Shown here: positions 55,275-64,000 of the stretch, in pieces
How the letters are laid out: each line of letters starts with the position of its first letter
Position numbering within the stretch: the first letter of the stretch is position 1
Assembly: GCF_000236705.1 (NCBI RefSeq)
Contig: NC_016599.1
Span: forward strand, 3,162,001 to 3,226,000
Source of the DNA: Owenweeksia hongkongensis DSM 17368
Lineage (GTDB): Bacteria > Bacteroidota > Bacteroidia > Flavobacteriales > Schleiferiaceae
Direction: 5' to 3'
DNA length: 64,000 bases
Notes under the pieces: model-generated
Told to the model about the DNA's origin: nothing
Database searches by the model: none
What the model saw: the letters and a program-made list of their open reading frames with translations, nothing else
Made by a program: the position numbers and the translations under genes

Positions 55275-55355
55275 GAAGCTGCCAATTATTACCAGCCATA
55301 AGATTAAGTAGATCATTAGTTCAGCAAAGGAGCGTGTAAAGGCTTTCGTTTTCAT
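55257..55355 (-). CDS. possible small membrane peptide
   Basis: ATG at 55355 opens a 32-residue frame: a basic start (MKTKAFTRSF), then a hydrophobic helix (LMIYLILWLVIIGSFL). It overlaps the 3' end of the receiver gene on the other strand by 18 bases. Shape is that of a small membrane protein, but no family or promoter supports it. Confidence 0.28.
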   Translation of the reverse strand: MKTKAFTRSFAELMIYLILWLVIIGSFLNISF

Positions 55356-55465
55356 AATTTTTTTAGTATTCGTTATTTATATAAACGAAGAAGATGGTGA
55401 AGGGGTTGGTTGTGAGCTTCTTAATTCAAACGTTTTTATTTTTGAAAATATTATACGGTAATATG

Positions 55466-55496
55466 TTTGGTGATTTAAAAAGTCATCTTATATTTG
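55466..55496 (+). promoter_or_regulatory. Promoter of the initiator tRNA gene
   Basis: TTTG (55466-55469), 19 bases, TATATTTG (55489-55496). The predicted start falls a few bases before the tRNA. Confidence 0.85.
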
Positions 55497-55509
55497 CCGC
55501 CCCAATGAA

Positions 55510-55582
<73 letters not shown>

Positions 55583-55590
55583 CAAAGTGA

Positions 55591-55620
55591 AAAGGCTGAG
55601 GAATTATCCTCGGCCTTTTT
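55591..55620 (+). terminator. Terminator of the tRNA gene
   Basis: Twelve-base-pair stem 55591-55602 / 55607-55618 (one G-T pair), ATTA loop, then T-run. Confidence 0.9.
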
Positions 55621-55647
55621 CTATTTTAGAGGTAAATTTCTTTTTCC

Positions 55648-56523
55648 ATGCACAAATCCGGATATGTAAACATTATTGGCAACCCTAATGTGGGAAAGTC
55701 TACGCTTATGAATTCTTTCTTAGGAGAGGATTTATCAATAATGACACCTAAAGCGCAAACCACCCGTCATCGTATTTTAGGTTTACTCAATGATGAAAAC
55801 TATCAAATAGTTTTTTCGGACACCCCAGGAATTATTCAGCCTGGTTATGCTTTGCAAGAACACATGATGGACTTTGTGCAGTCTACTTTTGAGGATGCTG
55901 ATATTTTTCTCTTTCTAACTGAGCCTACCGAAAAGCCAATAAAGGACGAGCGCTTTTTACAAAAGTTGCAAAACACTAAAGTTCCAGTACTTCTTATTAT
56001 TAATAAAATCGACCTTACCGACCAGCAAACTCTAGAAAAGGTGGTAGCGCATTGGGGTGAGCAACTGCCCAATGCTGAAATTTACCCTATCTCGGCTTTA
56101 AATGATTTTAATACAGAAGTGTTACTGGATAGAATTTTAGAATTACTTCCAGAGGGGCCCGCTTATTTTTCAAAGGAAGAACTTAGCGATAAGGATGAGC
56201 GTTTTTTCGTTTCTGAAATGATTCGTGAGCAGATGCTGAAAATTTACAGCAAGGAGATTCCTTATGCTGTTCAAGTTGAGGTTGAAGAGTTTAAAGAAGA
56301 AGAAAAAATTATCAGAATTCGCTCTATTATTTATGTGGAGCGTGATACGCAGAAGTCTATTGTGATAGGTCATCAAGGGAAGATGATAAAGCGTACCGGT
56401 ACCGATGCTCGAATTCGTATGGAAGCTTTCTTTAAGAAAAAGGTATTTCTTGAGCTATTTGTAAAAGTGCGCAAAAATTGGCGCCAGAGTGAGGATCAGC
56501 TTAAGCGCTTCGGTTACCGTTAA
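55648..56523 (+). CDS. era: 16S rRNA-binding GTPase Era
   Basis: 291 residues: G1 GNPNVGKST, G3 DTPGI, G4 NKID and a C-terminal KH domain (KSIVIGHQGKMIKRTGTDARIRME), which binds the 3' end of 16S rRNA during 30S maturation. The stop overlaps that of the convergent leucine-rich-repeat gene by three to four bases. Confidence 0.97.
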   Translation: MHKSGYVNIIGNPNVGKSTLMNSFLGEDLSIMTPKAQTTRHRILGLLNDENYQIVFSDTPGIIQPGYALQEHMMDFVQSTFEDADIFLFLTEPTEKPIKDERFLQKLQNTKVPVLLIINKIDLTDQQTLEKVVAHWGEQLPNAEIYPISALNDFNTEVLLDRILELLPEGPAYFSKEELSDKDERFFVSEMIREQMLKIYSKEIPYAVQVEVEEFKEEEKIIRIRSIIYVERDTQKSIVIGHQGKMIKRTGTDARIRMEAFFKKKVFLELFVKVRKNWRQSEDQLKRFGYR

Positions 56524-57098
56524 TCACAGTTGCAGCCGTAAGTGCTTTTTAGTTCAATAGTTTTTGAGCCTTCACTTATCCATTTTAGTTCCTCACTTTT
56601 AAAGTAGGTATTTCGTAAGTCGAGATAGCTAAGGTTGGGCATATTCAATATTTCTAAACTCACATATTCTATATCACAATCCCAAAGGTCTAGTTGTTCC
56701 AAAGCTCTGAATTGAATAATGGCGTCTGGAATGCTGTCAATAGGATTTCTATCCAAGCCTAATATCTTAAGATTTGGAATTGAGCTAAACTCCATTGGAA
56801 ACCTTGCCAATTTATTTTTACTTAAAATGATGGTGTGCAGTTTTGTGAGGACTGATAAGTCAACTTTAACCTCGCTTATTTGATTGTTGCTGAGATCTAG
56901 TATTTCTAAGTTTTTAAATGCAAGAATTTCGCTTGGAATGCTTGTTAGTTTGTCTTTTCGAAGCTCTAAAGTAGTCACCTTTTCAGGAGATTTTAAAGCG
57001 GTTTCCAAATTCTTGAACTTTTGGCAAAAGCCACTGGAAGCCACAAAGAGTAGGGCACTAGTGAGAAGAAAGAACCTTGCGGGCATGCTCCATATCAT
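56520..57098 (-). CDS. exported leucine-rich-repeat protein
   Basis: 192 residues. Signal peptide (MPARFFLLTSALLFVASSGFCQ, start Met1 or Met5), then about five leucine-rich repeats of 23 residues (VTTLELRKDKLTSIPSEILAFKNLEILDLSNNQIS, LHTIILSKNKLARFPMEFSSIPNL). The last residues contain CNCD. Likely a periplasmic or surface protein-interaction module; ligand unknown. Its 5' end overlaps ribF by 41 bases, so it is transcribed after ribF. Confidence 0.85.
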   Translation of the reverse strand: MIWSMPARFFLLTSALLFVASSGFCQKFKNLETALKSPEKVTTLELRKDKLTSIPSEILAFKNLEILDLSNNQISEVKVDLSVLTKLHTIILSKNKLARFPMEFSSIPNLKILGLDRNPIDSIPDAIIQFRALEQLDLWDCDIEYVSLEILNMPNLSYLDLRNTYFKSEELKWISEGSKTIELKSTYGCNCD

Positions 57099-57996
57099 TA
57101 TTGAGTTGGGTTTTTAGTGCTTCTATGCTGTCAAACTTAGTTTCTCCTCGAAGGCGTCTTTTGAAAACAATTTGCATTTGCTCACCATATATATTACGGT
57201 TGAAGTTGAAAATATGAACTTCAATGGTTTTAAACTTTCCGCTAAAAGTAGGACGCATTCCGATGTTACACATACCTTGAAATTTCTGCTCAAGGGCAGA
57301 AGGAAATTGGACTTCTACAGCGTATACACCATCCATTGGTATGAGTTTGTATGTTTCTTCAGCTACAAGGTTTGCGGTAGGGAAGCCAATGGTGTTACCT
57401 ATTTTTTCGCCTTCTACTACCTGGCCGGTAATGGGATAGTCGTATCCTAAATATTCATTGGCGGTTTCAAGATCTCCCTCGTTCAGTGCACGTCTTATTT
57501 TGGTGCTGCTTACAGTTACGTCCTCAATGTCTTTGGCTGAAATTTCTTCTACCTCAAAGCCATAAGTTGGACCAAATTCTTTTAAATGCTCAAAGCTACC
57601 TTCGCGATTTCGGCCAAAATGATGGTCGTATCCAATTACCAATTTTTTTGCACCAATATTATTTACAAGAATGTTTCGTACGAAATCCAGAGAAGATGTG
57701 CGGCTAAACTCTTTTGTGAAAGGGTGAATAATAAGGTGGTCGAGACCTGTGTTTTTTAATAATTCAATCTTTTCTTTTTGAGTGCTTAGAAGCTTTAGGT
57801 CAACATCCGGCTGAAGTACAATTCTTGGATGTGGGCTAAAAGTAAGGAGCACGGATTCACCACCAATGGTGGCTGCTGCTTGATTGAGTTGCTCAAGAAT
57901 CTTGTTGTGACCTATGTGAACACCGTCAAATGTGCCTGTGGTAACGGCTGCAAAATCCAGTTTCTGAAAATCCTCGAGGGAGAAATATACCTTCAA
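57058..57996 (-). CDS. ribF: bifunctional riboflavin kinase/FAD synthetase
   Basis: 312 residues. N-terminal FAD synthetase nucleotidyltransferase fold (TTGTFDGVHIGHNKIL; HxGH), GYDHHFGRNREGSF, and ISSTKIR-like VSSTKIRRAL; C-terminal riboflavin kinase domain (GNTIGFPTANL, DGVYAVEV). Makes FMN and FAD. Full length. Confidence 0.96.
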   Translation of the reverse strand: MKVYFSLEDFQKLDFAAVTTGTFDGVHIGHNKILEQLNQAAATIGGESVLLTFSPHPRIVLQPDVDLKLLSTQKEKIELLKNTGLDHLIIHPFTKEFSRTSSLDFVRNILVNNIGAKKLVIGYDHHFGRNREGSFEHLKEFGPTYGFEVEEISAKDIEDVTVSSTKIRRALNEGDLETANEYLGYDYPITGQVVEGEKIGNTIGFPTANLVAEETYKLIPMDGVYAVEVQFPSALEQKFQGMCNIGMRPTFSGKFKTIEVHIFNFNRNIYGEQMQIVFKRRLRGETKFDSIEALKTQLNNDMEHARKVLSSH

Positions 57997-58114
57997 AGGT
58001 TAAGTGGGTTTAATGAGTTAAAAATCAATCCTATTATGGCTTTTGCTAATTGTTGATAGGGTGTTCAAAAGTAGAAAAATTAAAAAAGTCTTTTAGGTTT
58101 ACACATTTGGATAA

Positions 58115-59683
<1,569 letters not shown>

Positions 59684-59756
59684 AATCAGTTGGCAATTGT
59701 CAGTTTGTAAAAAGTATTTATAGGCTGTAAATTGAAAAACTGCAAACTGAAAAAAT

Positions 59757-60047
59757 ATGCAATTAGAAATAATAACACCTGAACAAAAGATTTTTAAAGG
59801 AATAGCAGACGCGGTTCAGCTTCCTGGAAAGGATGGTTTGTTTCAGATTTTGGATAACCATGCGCCAATCATTAGCACCCTTGATGAGGGGATGGTGAAG
59901 ATTGACTTGGCCGATTCATATAAGAAGTTTGACGAGTTGAGTGGACAAATTGAACCTGATAAAAGCAATGATCGCATTTTGCGCTTGCCAATAAAAGGTG
60001 GAGTTGTGGAGGTTAGTGACAATAAAGTTATTGTGCTAGCGGATTAA
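59757..60047 (+). CDS. atpC: F1-ATP synthase subunit epsilon, short form
   Basis: 96 residues, beta-sandwich domain only (MQLEIITPEQKIFKGIADAVQLPGKDGLFQILDNHAPIISTLDEG). The inhibitory C-terminal helical domain of E. coli epsilon (139 residues) is absent. A 73-base spacer separates it from atpD. Confidence 0.94.
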   Translation: MQLEIITPEQKIFKGIADAVQLPGKDGLFQILDNHAPIISTLDEGMVKIDLADSYKKFDELSGQIEPDKSNDRILRLPIKGGVVEVSDNKVIVLAD

Positions 60048-60068
60048 GCTCGGTGTCGTATAATTTTA

Positions 60069-60104
60069 AAACCCCTTGAGGAAATATTCTTCAAGGGGTT
60101 TTTT
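60069..60104 (+). terminator. Terminator of atpDC
   Basis: AAACCCCTTGA (60069-60079) pairs with TCAAGGGGTTT (60091-60101); T-run to 60104. Confidence 0.92.
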
Positions 60105-60145
60105 GTGTTACTGAGGTATATATAATTAATGAGTGGTGATTTCTA

Positions 60146-60580
60146 TTAATTGGAGATGTAAAGCACATCTCCATTTAGAATTGCAGGGTAGGGGTGCAGC
60201 GGAAGTTCGGCATTGCCAGATGGACTGCCATCTAAAAGTAGATATTGTTCTCCATGACATGGACACTCAGCAAAAAGTCCGTCATCACTAATTTCTAGCA
60301 CGGAACAATCTTCGTCAAAATGCTCAGGGCAGGCGCGGTCATACACTCCGAAATCAGCAGAGTTTCCATTCAGAGTTCTTCTGTAAATAATTAATCCGCG
60401 ATAACCTCCCTCCATTAATAGGTGCCCGCCTGGGCTTGTAAGTGGGAAGCTACTTGGATTGTTGAGGTATACATACTGCTCAAATCCTACATTGGGAAAA
60501 TAGATTGTTTTATTTTTTTTGCAACCACAGGCAACCCCTAGGAAAAGTAGCGTCCATATAGATATATGATTAAACTTCAT
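60146..60580 (-). CDS. Rieske-like [2Fe-2S] lipoprotein, unusual first motif
   Basis: 144 residues from ATG 60580 (23 upstream codons excluded). Lipoprotein signal ending at Cys18 or Cys20, then a Rieske-type fold. The second cluster motif is canonical (CPCHG, Cys106-x-x-His109). The first is CPEH (Cys84, His87) with another Cys at 92, so the usual C-x-H is replaced by C-x-x-H. Whether it binds an iron-sulfur cluster is therefore open. Location: periplasm or outer membrane. Divergent from the large TonB receptor. Confidence 0.78.
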   Translation of the reverse strand: MKFNHISIWTLLFLGVACGCKKNKTIYFPNVGFEQYVYLNNPSSFPLTSPGGHLLMEGGYRGLIIYRRTLNGNSADFGVYDRACPEHFDEDCSVLEISDDGLFAECPCHGEQYLLLDGSPSGNAELPLHPYPAILNGDVLYISN

Positions 60581-60737
60581 AAATGGATAATTAAAAACAT
60601 TGAATACAATAAACAAATATGAAGTGTTTTTGGTATCTATGCCGCCCATTTTAAGGAAATCTTAAAGAAAAGTTAAAACTGAGACGTTCAGTTGAAACCT
60701 AAAGATTGGATGGGCTTGATACAACGGGGCTTAGCCC

Positions 60738-60792
60738 TTTGTGTGATGGAATGTATTTGTATTATATTTACGGCCTTCAAAATTTTTGAAGG
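60738..60792 (+). promoter_or_regulatory. Promoter and palindrome in front of the second TonB receptor
   Basis: TTTG (60738-60741), 21 bases, TATATTTA (60763-60770). Four bases later starts a perfect palindrome with 9-base arms, CCTTCAAAA (60774-60782) and TTTTGAAGG (60784-60792), around one T. It would sit at the 5' end of the transcript: an operator or a 5' hairpin. Confidence 0.6.
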
Positions 60793-60807
60793 AAATTAAT
60801 AACCTAG

Positions 60808-63800
60808 ATGTTTATGGTAAAGAAGCTACTTGCGTTAATTTTATTACTTGCTACAACAACGATTTACGCACAAACGAGACCTGGTTCGTTGCGAGGAACC
60901 ATAACTGATGCACAAAATGGTGAAACAGTACCATTTGCAAATGTTGTAATTAAAGATCAAGGTGGTGCGGTTGTAGCCGGTGGAGCCTCCGATCTGGATG
61001 GTAAATACAATATCAACCCGGTAAACGCTGGTACCTATATAGTAGAGGTATCTTTTACTGGATATGCCACAATCACTACAACGGATTTTATTATTACTCC
61101 AAACACTGCTACTGTACAGAACTTTAAGATGCAGGTGGAGTCAGAGGCTCTTCAGGAGGTGACTATTGTTTATGAGGCACCTATTATCGATCCTACAAAA
61201 AGCAGTAAAATCACCACTTCAGAAGATATCGTAAATATGGCGGTTCGTGATATTACCTCAGTAGCTGCACAGGCTGCGGGTGTTACGGTAAACGCTAATG
61301 GTGGAACTAACATACGTGGTGCTCGTGATGAGGGTACTGTATATTTTATTGATGGAGTAAAGGTTCGTGGTAGCGCGAATATTCCTCAGGCAGCAATTGC
61401 ACAGACTGAAGTAATTACTGGTGGTTTGCCAGCTCAGTATGGTGATGCTGTGGGTGGTGTAATTAGTACTACTACCAAGGGGCCAAGTAGTCAGTATTTT
61501 GGTACTGCTGAAATCTTAACTTCTTCTCCTTTTAATTGGAAGGCTTTTGGCGATGGTCCTATTGATCCACAAAATTATAACCTCGCAGCATTTACATTAG
61601 GAGGTCCTATTCCTGTGTGGAAGGATGAGAATGGCAACCCAAGAGTTGGTTTTCTTTTATCAGCAGAATATCAATATATGGATGATACCCGCCCGAGTAT
61701 TGTTCCTTATACAGAGGTAAACGAAGATACTTTGAAATCTTTGCAAGAAAGACCTATTACCATTGACTCTTCTGGTTCTGGGTATATTAATAGAGCTGAG
61801 TTGATTGATGATCGTTCGCTTTCTAATGTTTATACCCGTAAAAATGGATTCAACTCAGAATTTAGATTGAACGGAAACATTCAGTTAAAGCCTACAAAGA
61901 ATACTACTCTTACCGTTGGTGGACGTTGGGTATTTAGTGATGATAAAAGAAATACCTTCAATAATCACATTTTTAACTATGAAAATAATCTTGATCAAAG
62001 GAACTCAGACTGGAGTACTTACTTAAGATTTCAACAGCAGTTTGCAAATGACCCTGAGTCTACTAGTAATATAAAGAATGCTTTCTATACTATTCAGGTT
62101 GATTACTCACAGGCAAATAACCTTATTCATAACGAAGAGTTAGGTGAAAATTTCTTTGAGTATGGTCATGTTGGTAATTTTGATATTCAAAGAACACCTA
62201 TCTATCAGTACGGGGTGGATACTATAACTGGCGTTGCTGGATACAGATATATTAATGATCAGGATACAGCGGTTAAATTCACCCCTGGAACTTCAAATCC
62301 TGTTTTGTCAAATTATATGTCTACATATTATGATTTGGCGGCTTCAAACCCTGGTATTGATGTGAGTGACTTTTCTACTTTGGTATCTAGCCAGGCTCCG
62401 GCTATCAATGGACAAAACCCATTAAGTGTTTATAACAACCTTTGGGGTAACCTGGGGGCAGTACAGTCGGTTAATGCAAATGGTGTTACTGGAGCGAATT
62501 ACTATAAAAGTCGTGAGTCTCAATTTAGAGTTACTGCTTCTACCAGCTTTGATATTAAGGATCACTCAATAATTGTAGGAGCCGAATATGAGCAACGTAA
62601 TGTGCGTGCATATGCCTTAGATGCTACAGGACTGTGGTCTCAAGCTCGTTTGTTTCAGAATGCACCAAACGCTGAGTTGGATTTCTCAAACCCACATTTG
62701 GTGGAGGATGCATTTGGATTCTATCAGGATACCATTAATTATGACCGTGCTTATTCATCACAGGATGCAAGTGCTTTTGCAGAAAATATTAGAAGAGCCT
62801 TGGGAATGGATCCTTACAGCACTGAAGTTATCAATATTGATAACTTAGATCCAAGCGTATTTTCTATCGATATGTTTTCGCCAGATGAAATGATTAACCC
62901 CAACGGAACCCGTTACCTTCATTACTACGGTTATGATTACACAGGAGAGATCGTAACAGATAAAGTAGATATCTCTGACTTCTTTTTGGCAAAAAGTGAT
63001 GATGGTAGGTTTGCGAGACCAGTAGGGTCTTTTCAGCCAATTTATATGGCGGGTTATATTCAAGATCAGTTTACGTTTAACGATCTTACCTTTAACATAG
63101 GTGTACGTGTAGACCGTTTTGACTTGAATCAGGAGGTTTTAAAGGATCCATACATTTTGTACCCGTTCTATACTGTTGAAGATATTCCAAATACGGCCCT
63201 TGCAAGTGAGTCAGTGCCGGCTTCAATTGGCAGTGATTATAGAGTTTACGTAAGTAGTTATGAGTATCAAAGTGCAACAATTGTTGGTTATCGTGATGGT
63301 GATAACTGGTTTAGTGCAACTGGTGAGCCGTTGGCCAATCCAAACGAGCTAGCCATTGCAGCTGGTGGACAGATTAAACCGTTTACTGTGTCAACTCCCA
63401 CAGAACGTACCGTTGACGAAACTAATCAAGGAGGTAAGTATATTCCAAAGGAATCTTTTGAGGATTATGCACCACAAACCGTGGTTATGCCTCGTATTGC
63501 ATTTAACTTCCCGATTACTGATGAAGCTATTTTTATTGCTCATTATGACCTGTTAGCACAGAGGCCAACTAGTAGCATTTCAAGACTTGATCCATTTGAT
63601 TACTTAGGTCTTATCAACTCTAGTGCTGGAACAGGCGCCTTGAATAACCCAAACTTGGCACCGCAGAAAACTACTGAATACGAATTAGGATTTAAGCAGG
63701 CACTTAGCGATAAAACCGCGATTAAAATTTCCGCGTTTTATCGTGAGTTGAGAGATCTTATCCAAACAGTGAACTATACCCAAGCCTATCCAATCGAGTA

Positions 63801-64000
63801 CATTGCTTATGGTAACCGTGACTTTGGTACTGTAAAAGGATTTTCTTTAGAGTATGAAATGCGGAGAACAAAAAATGTAAAGCTGGATGCAAACTATACT
63901 TTGCAGTTTGCGGATGGTACAGGTTCTAGCGCAACTAGTGGTCTAAACCTAGCTCGTGCTGGCCAACCAAATCTTCGTTACATACTTCCTTTAAGTTACG
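60808..64000 (+). CDS. large TonB-dependent receptor (3' part outside window)
   Basis: Frame open from ATG 60808 to the window end (1064 codons). Signal peptide (VKKLLALILLLATTTIYAQ), carboxypeptidase-regulatory-like domain (LRGTITDAQNGETVPFANVVIKDQ), plug with NIRGARDEGTVYFIDGVKVRG and EVITGGLPAQYGDAVGGVIS, then a barrel with many short Asp/Gly loops. The size resembles Oar-like or protein/peptide-type receptors of Bacteroidota rather than siderophore receptors; substrate unknown. No SusD-type partner can be checked within the window. Confidence 0.93.
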   Translation, partial: MFMVKKLLALILLLATTTIYAQTRPGSLRGTITDAQNGETVPFANVVIKDQGGAVVAGGASDLDGKYNINPVNAGTYIVEVSFTGYATITTTDFIITPNTATVQNFKMQVESEALQEVTIVYEAPIIDPTKSSKITTSEDIVNMAVRDITSVAAQAAGVTVNANGGTNIRGARDEGTVYFIDGVKVRGSANIPQAAIAQTEVITGGLPAQYGDAVGGVISTTTKGPSSQYFGTAEILTSSPFNWKAFGDGPIDPQNYNLAAFTLGGPIPVWKDENGNPRVGFLLSAEYQYMDDTRPSIVPYTEVNEDTLKSLQERPITIDSSGSGYINRAELIDDRSLSNVYTRKNGFNSEFRLNGNIQLKPTKNTTLTVGGRWVFSDDKRNTFNNHIFNYENNLDQRNSDWSTYLRFQQQFANDPESTSNIKNAFYTIQVDYSQANNLIHNEELGENFFEYGHVGNFDIQRTPIYQYGVDTITGVAGYRYINDQDTAVKFTPGTSNPVLSNYMSTYYDLAASNPGIDVSDFSTLVSSQAPAINGQNPLSVYNNLWGNLGAVQSVNANGVTGANYYKSRESQFRVTASTSFDIKDHSIIVGAEYEQRNVRAYALDATGLWSQARLFQNAPNAELDFSNPHLVEDAFGFYQDTINYDRAYSSQDASAFAENIRRALGMDPYSTEVINIDNLDPSVFSIDMFSPDEMINPNGTRYLHYYGYDYTGEIVTDKVDISDFFLAKSDDGRFARPVGSFQPIYMAGYIQDQFTFNDLTFNIGVRVDRFDLNQEVLKDPYILYPFYTVEDIPNTALASESVPASIGSDYRVYVSSYEYQSATIVGYRDGDNWFSATGEPLANPNELAIAAGGQIKPFTVSTPTERTVDETNQGGKYIPKESFEDYAPQTVVMPRIAFNFPITDEAIFIAHYDLLAQRPTSSISRLDPFDYLGLINSSAGTGALNNPNLAPQKTTEYELGFKQALSDKTAIKISAFYRELRDLIQTVNYTQAYPIEYIAYGNRDFGTVKGFSLEYEMRRTKNVKLDANYTLQFADGTGSSATSGLNLARAGQPNLRYILPLSY

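Noticed and set aside
62621-63556. Short plus- and minus-strand frames over the end of the window
   Set aside because: They sit inside the large open TonB-receptor frame, which is intact to the window end.

Overview
The window is a stretch of chromosome from a member of the Bacteroidota, most likely a flavobacterium of the Cryomorphaceae/Owenweeksia kind; the genus is an inference. The evidence is: gliding-motility genes gldA, gldB and gldC; promoters of the TTTG-N19-TAnnTTTG type with almost no Shine-Dalgarno sequences; TonB-dependent receptors with N-terminal carboxypeptidase-regulatory-like domains; a bacterial geranylgeranylglyceryl phosphate synthase; a short F1 epsilon subunit; and a long FtsZ with the flavobacterial type of C-terminal end. 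Most of the window is housekeeping DNA. No prophage, transposase, integrase or CRISPR array was seen.

Layout. 1-1837 is the 5' part of topA (minus). 1993-7376 is a tight plus-strand operon: miaB, a small secreted protein, a receiver-less sigma-54 activator, lptE, an acidic TPR protein and secG. A DUF4412-like secreted protein and groES-groEL follow, then a spacer full of palindromes. 10732-15349 holds envelope proteins, a Kazal-type lipoprotein and a TPR histidine kinase with a LuxR-type regulator. 15503-31832 (minus) is a complete division and cell-wall (dcw) cluster, mraZ-rsmH-ftsL-ftsI-murE-mraY-murD-ftsW-murG-murC-ftsQ-ftsA-ftsZ, followed by a GatB/YqeY gene. murF and ddl are not in it. 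32137-39062 holds engB, gldC, gldB, a beta-barrel protein, nadE, an orphan response regulator, der and gldA.

39126-43012 is the most accessory-looking part: a sulfotransferase/PhyH-dioxygenase pair, a large secreted protein, and a decayed fragment of a second copy of that protein which no open reading frame covers. 43013-45560 is an rsgA, e(P4)-like phosphatase, dtd, mazG operon. 46268-49976 is a thiamine-uptake locus: a TonB receptor behind a TPP riboswitch, a PnuC/PnuT-family permease and a small P-loop kinase. GGGP synthase, a phosphopantetheinyl transferase and ahcY come next. 53030-55274 is a three-gene signalling operon (PAS kinase, AraC-type regulator, lone receiver). The end of the window has initiator tRNA-Met, era, a leucine-rich-repeat protein, ribF, atpD-atpC, a Rieske-like lipoprotein and the start of a second large TonB receptor that runs off the end.

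The observations most worth following are: the TPP-riboswitch receptor next to a permease and an unassigned kinase; 10-bp-spaced GTGG boxes at mraZ and a second, opposite-facing pair near engB; a possible sigma-54 promoter on groESL a few kb from a sigma-54 activator; the pseudogene scar at 42660-42925; and the sulfotransferase-dioxygenase pair. I did not find a convincing wholly new multi-gene system. Several start codons are moved here from the longest-frame start because of promoters, terminators or family N-termini.
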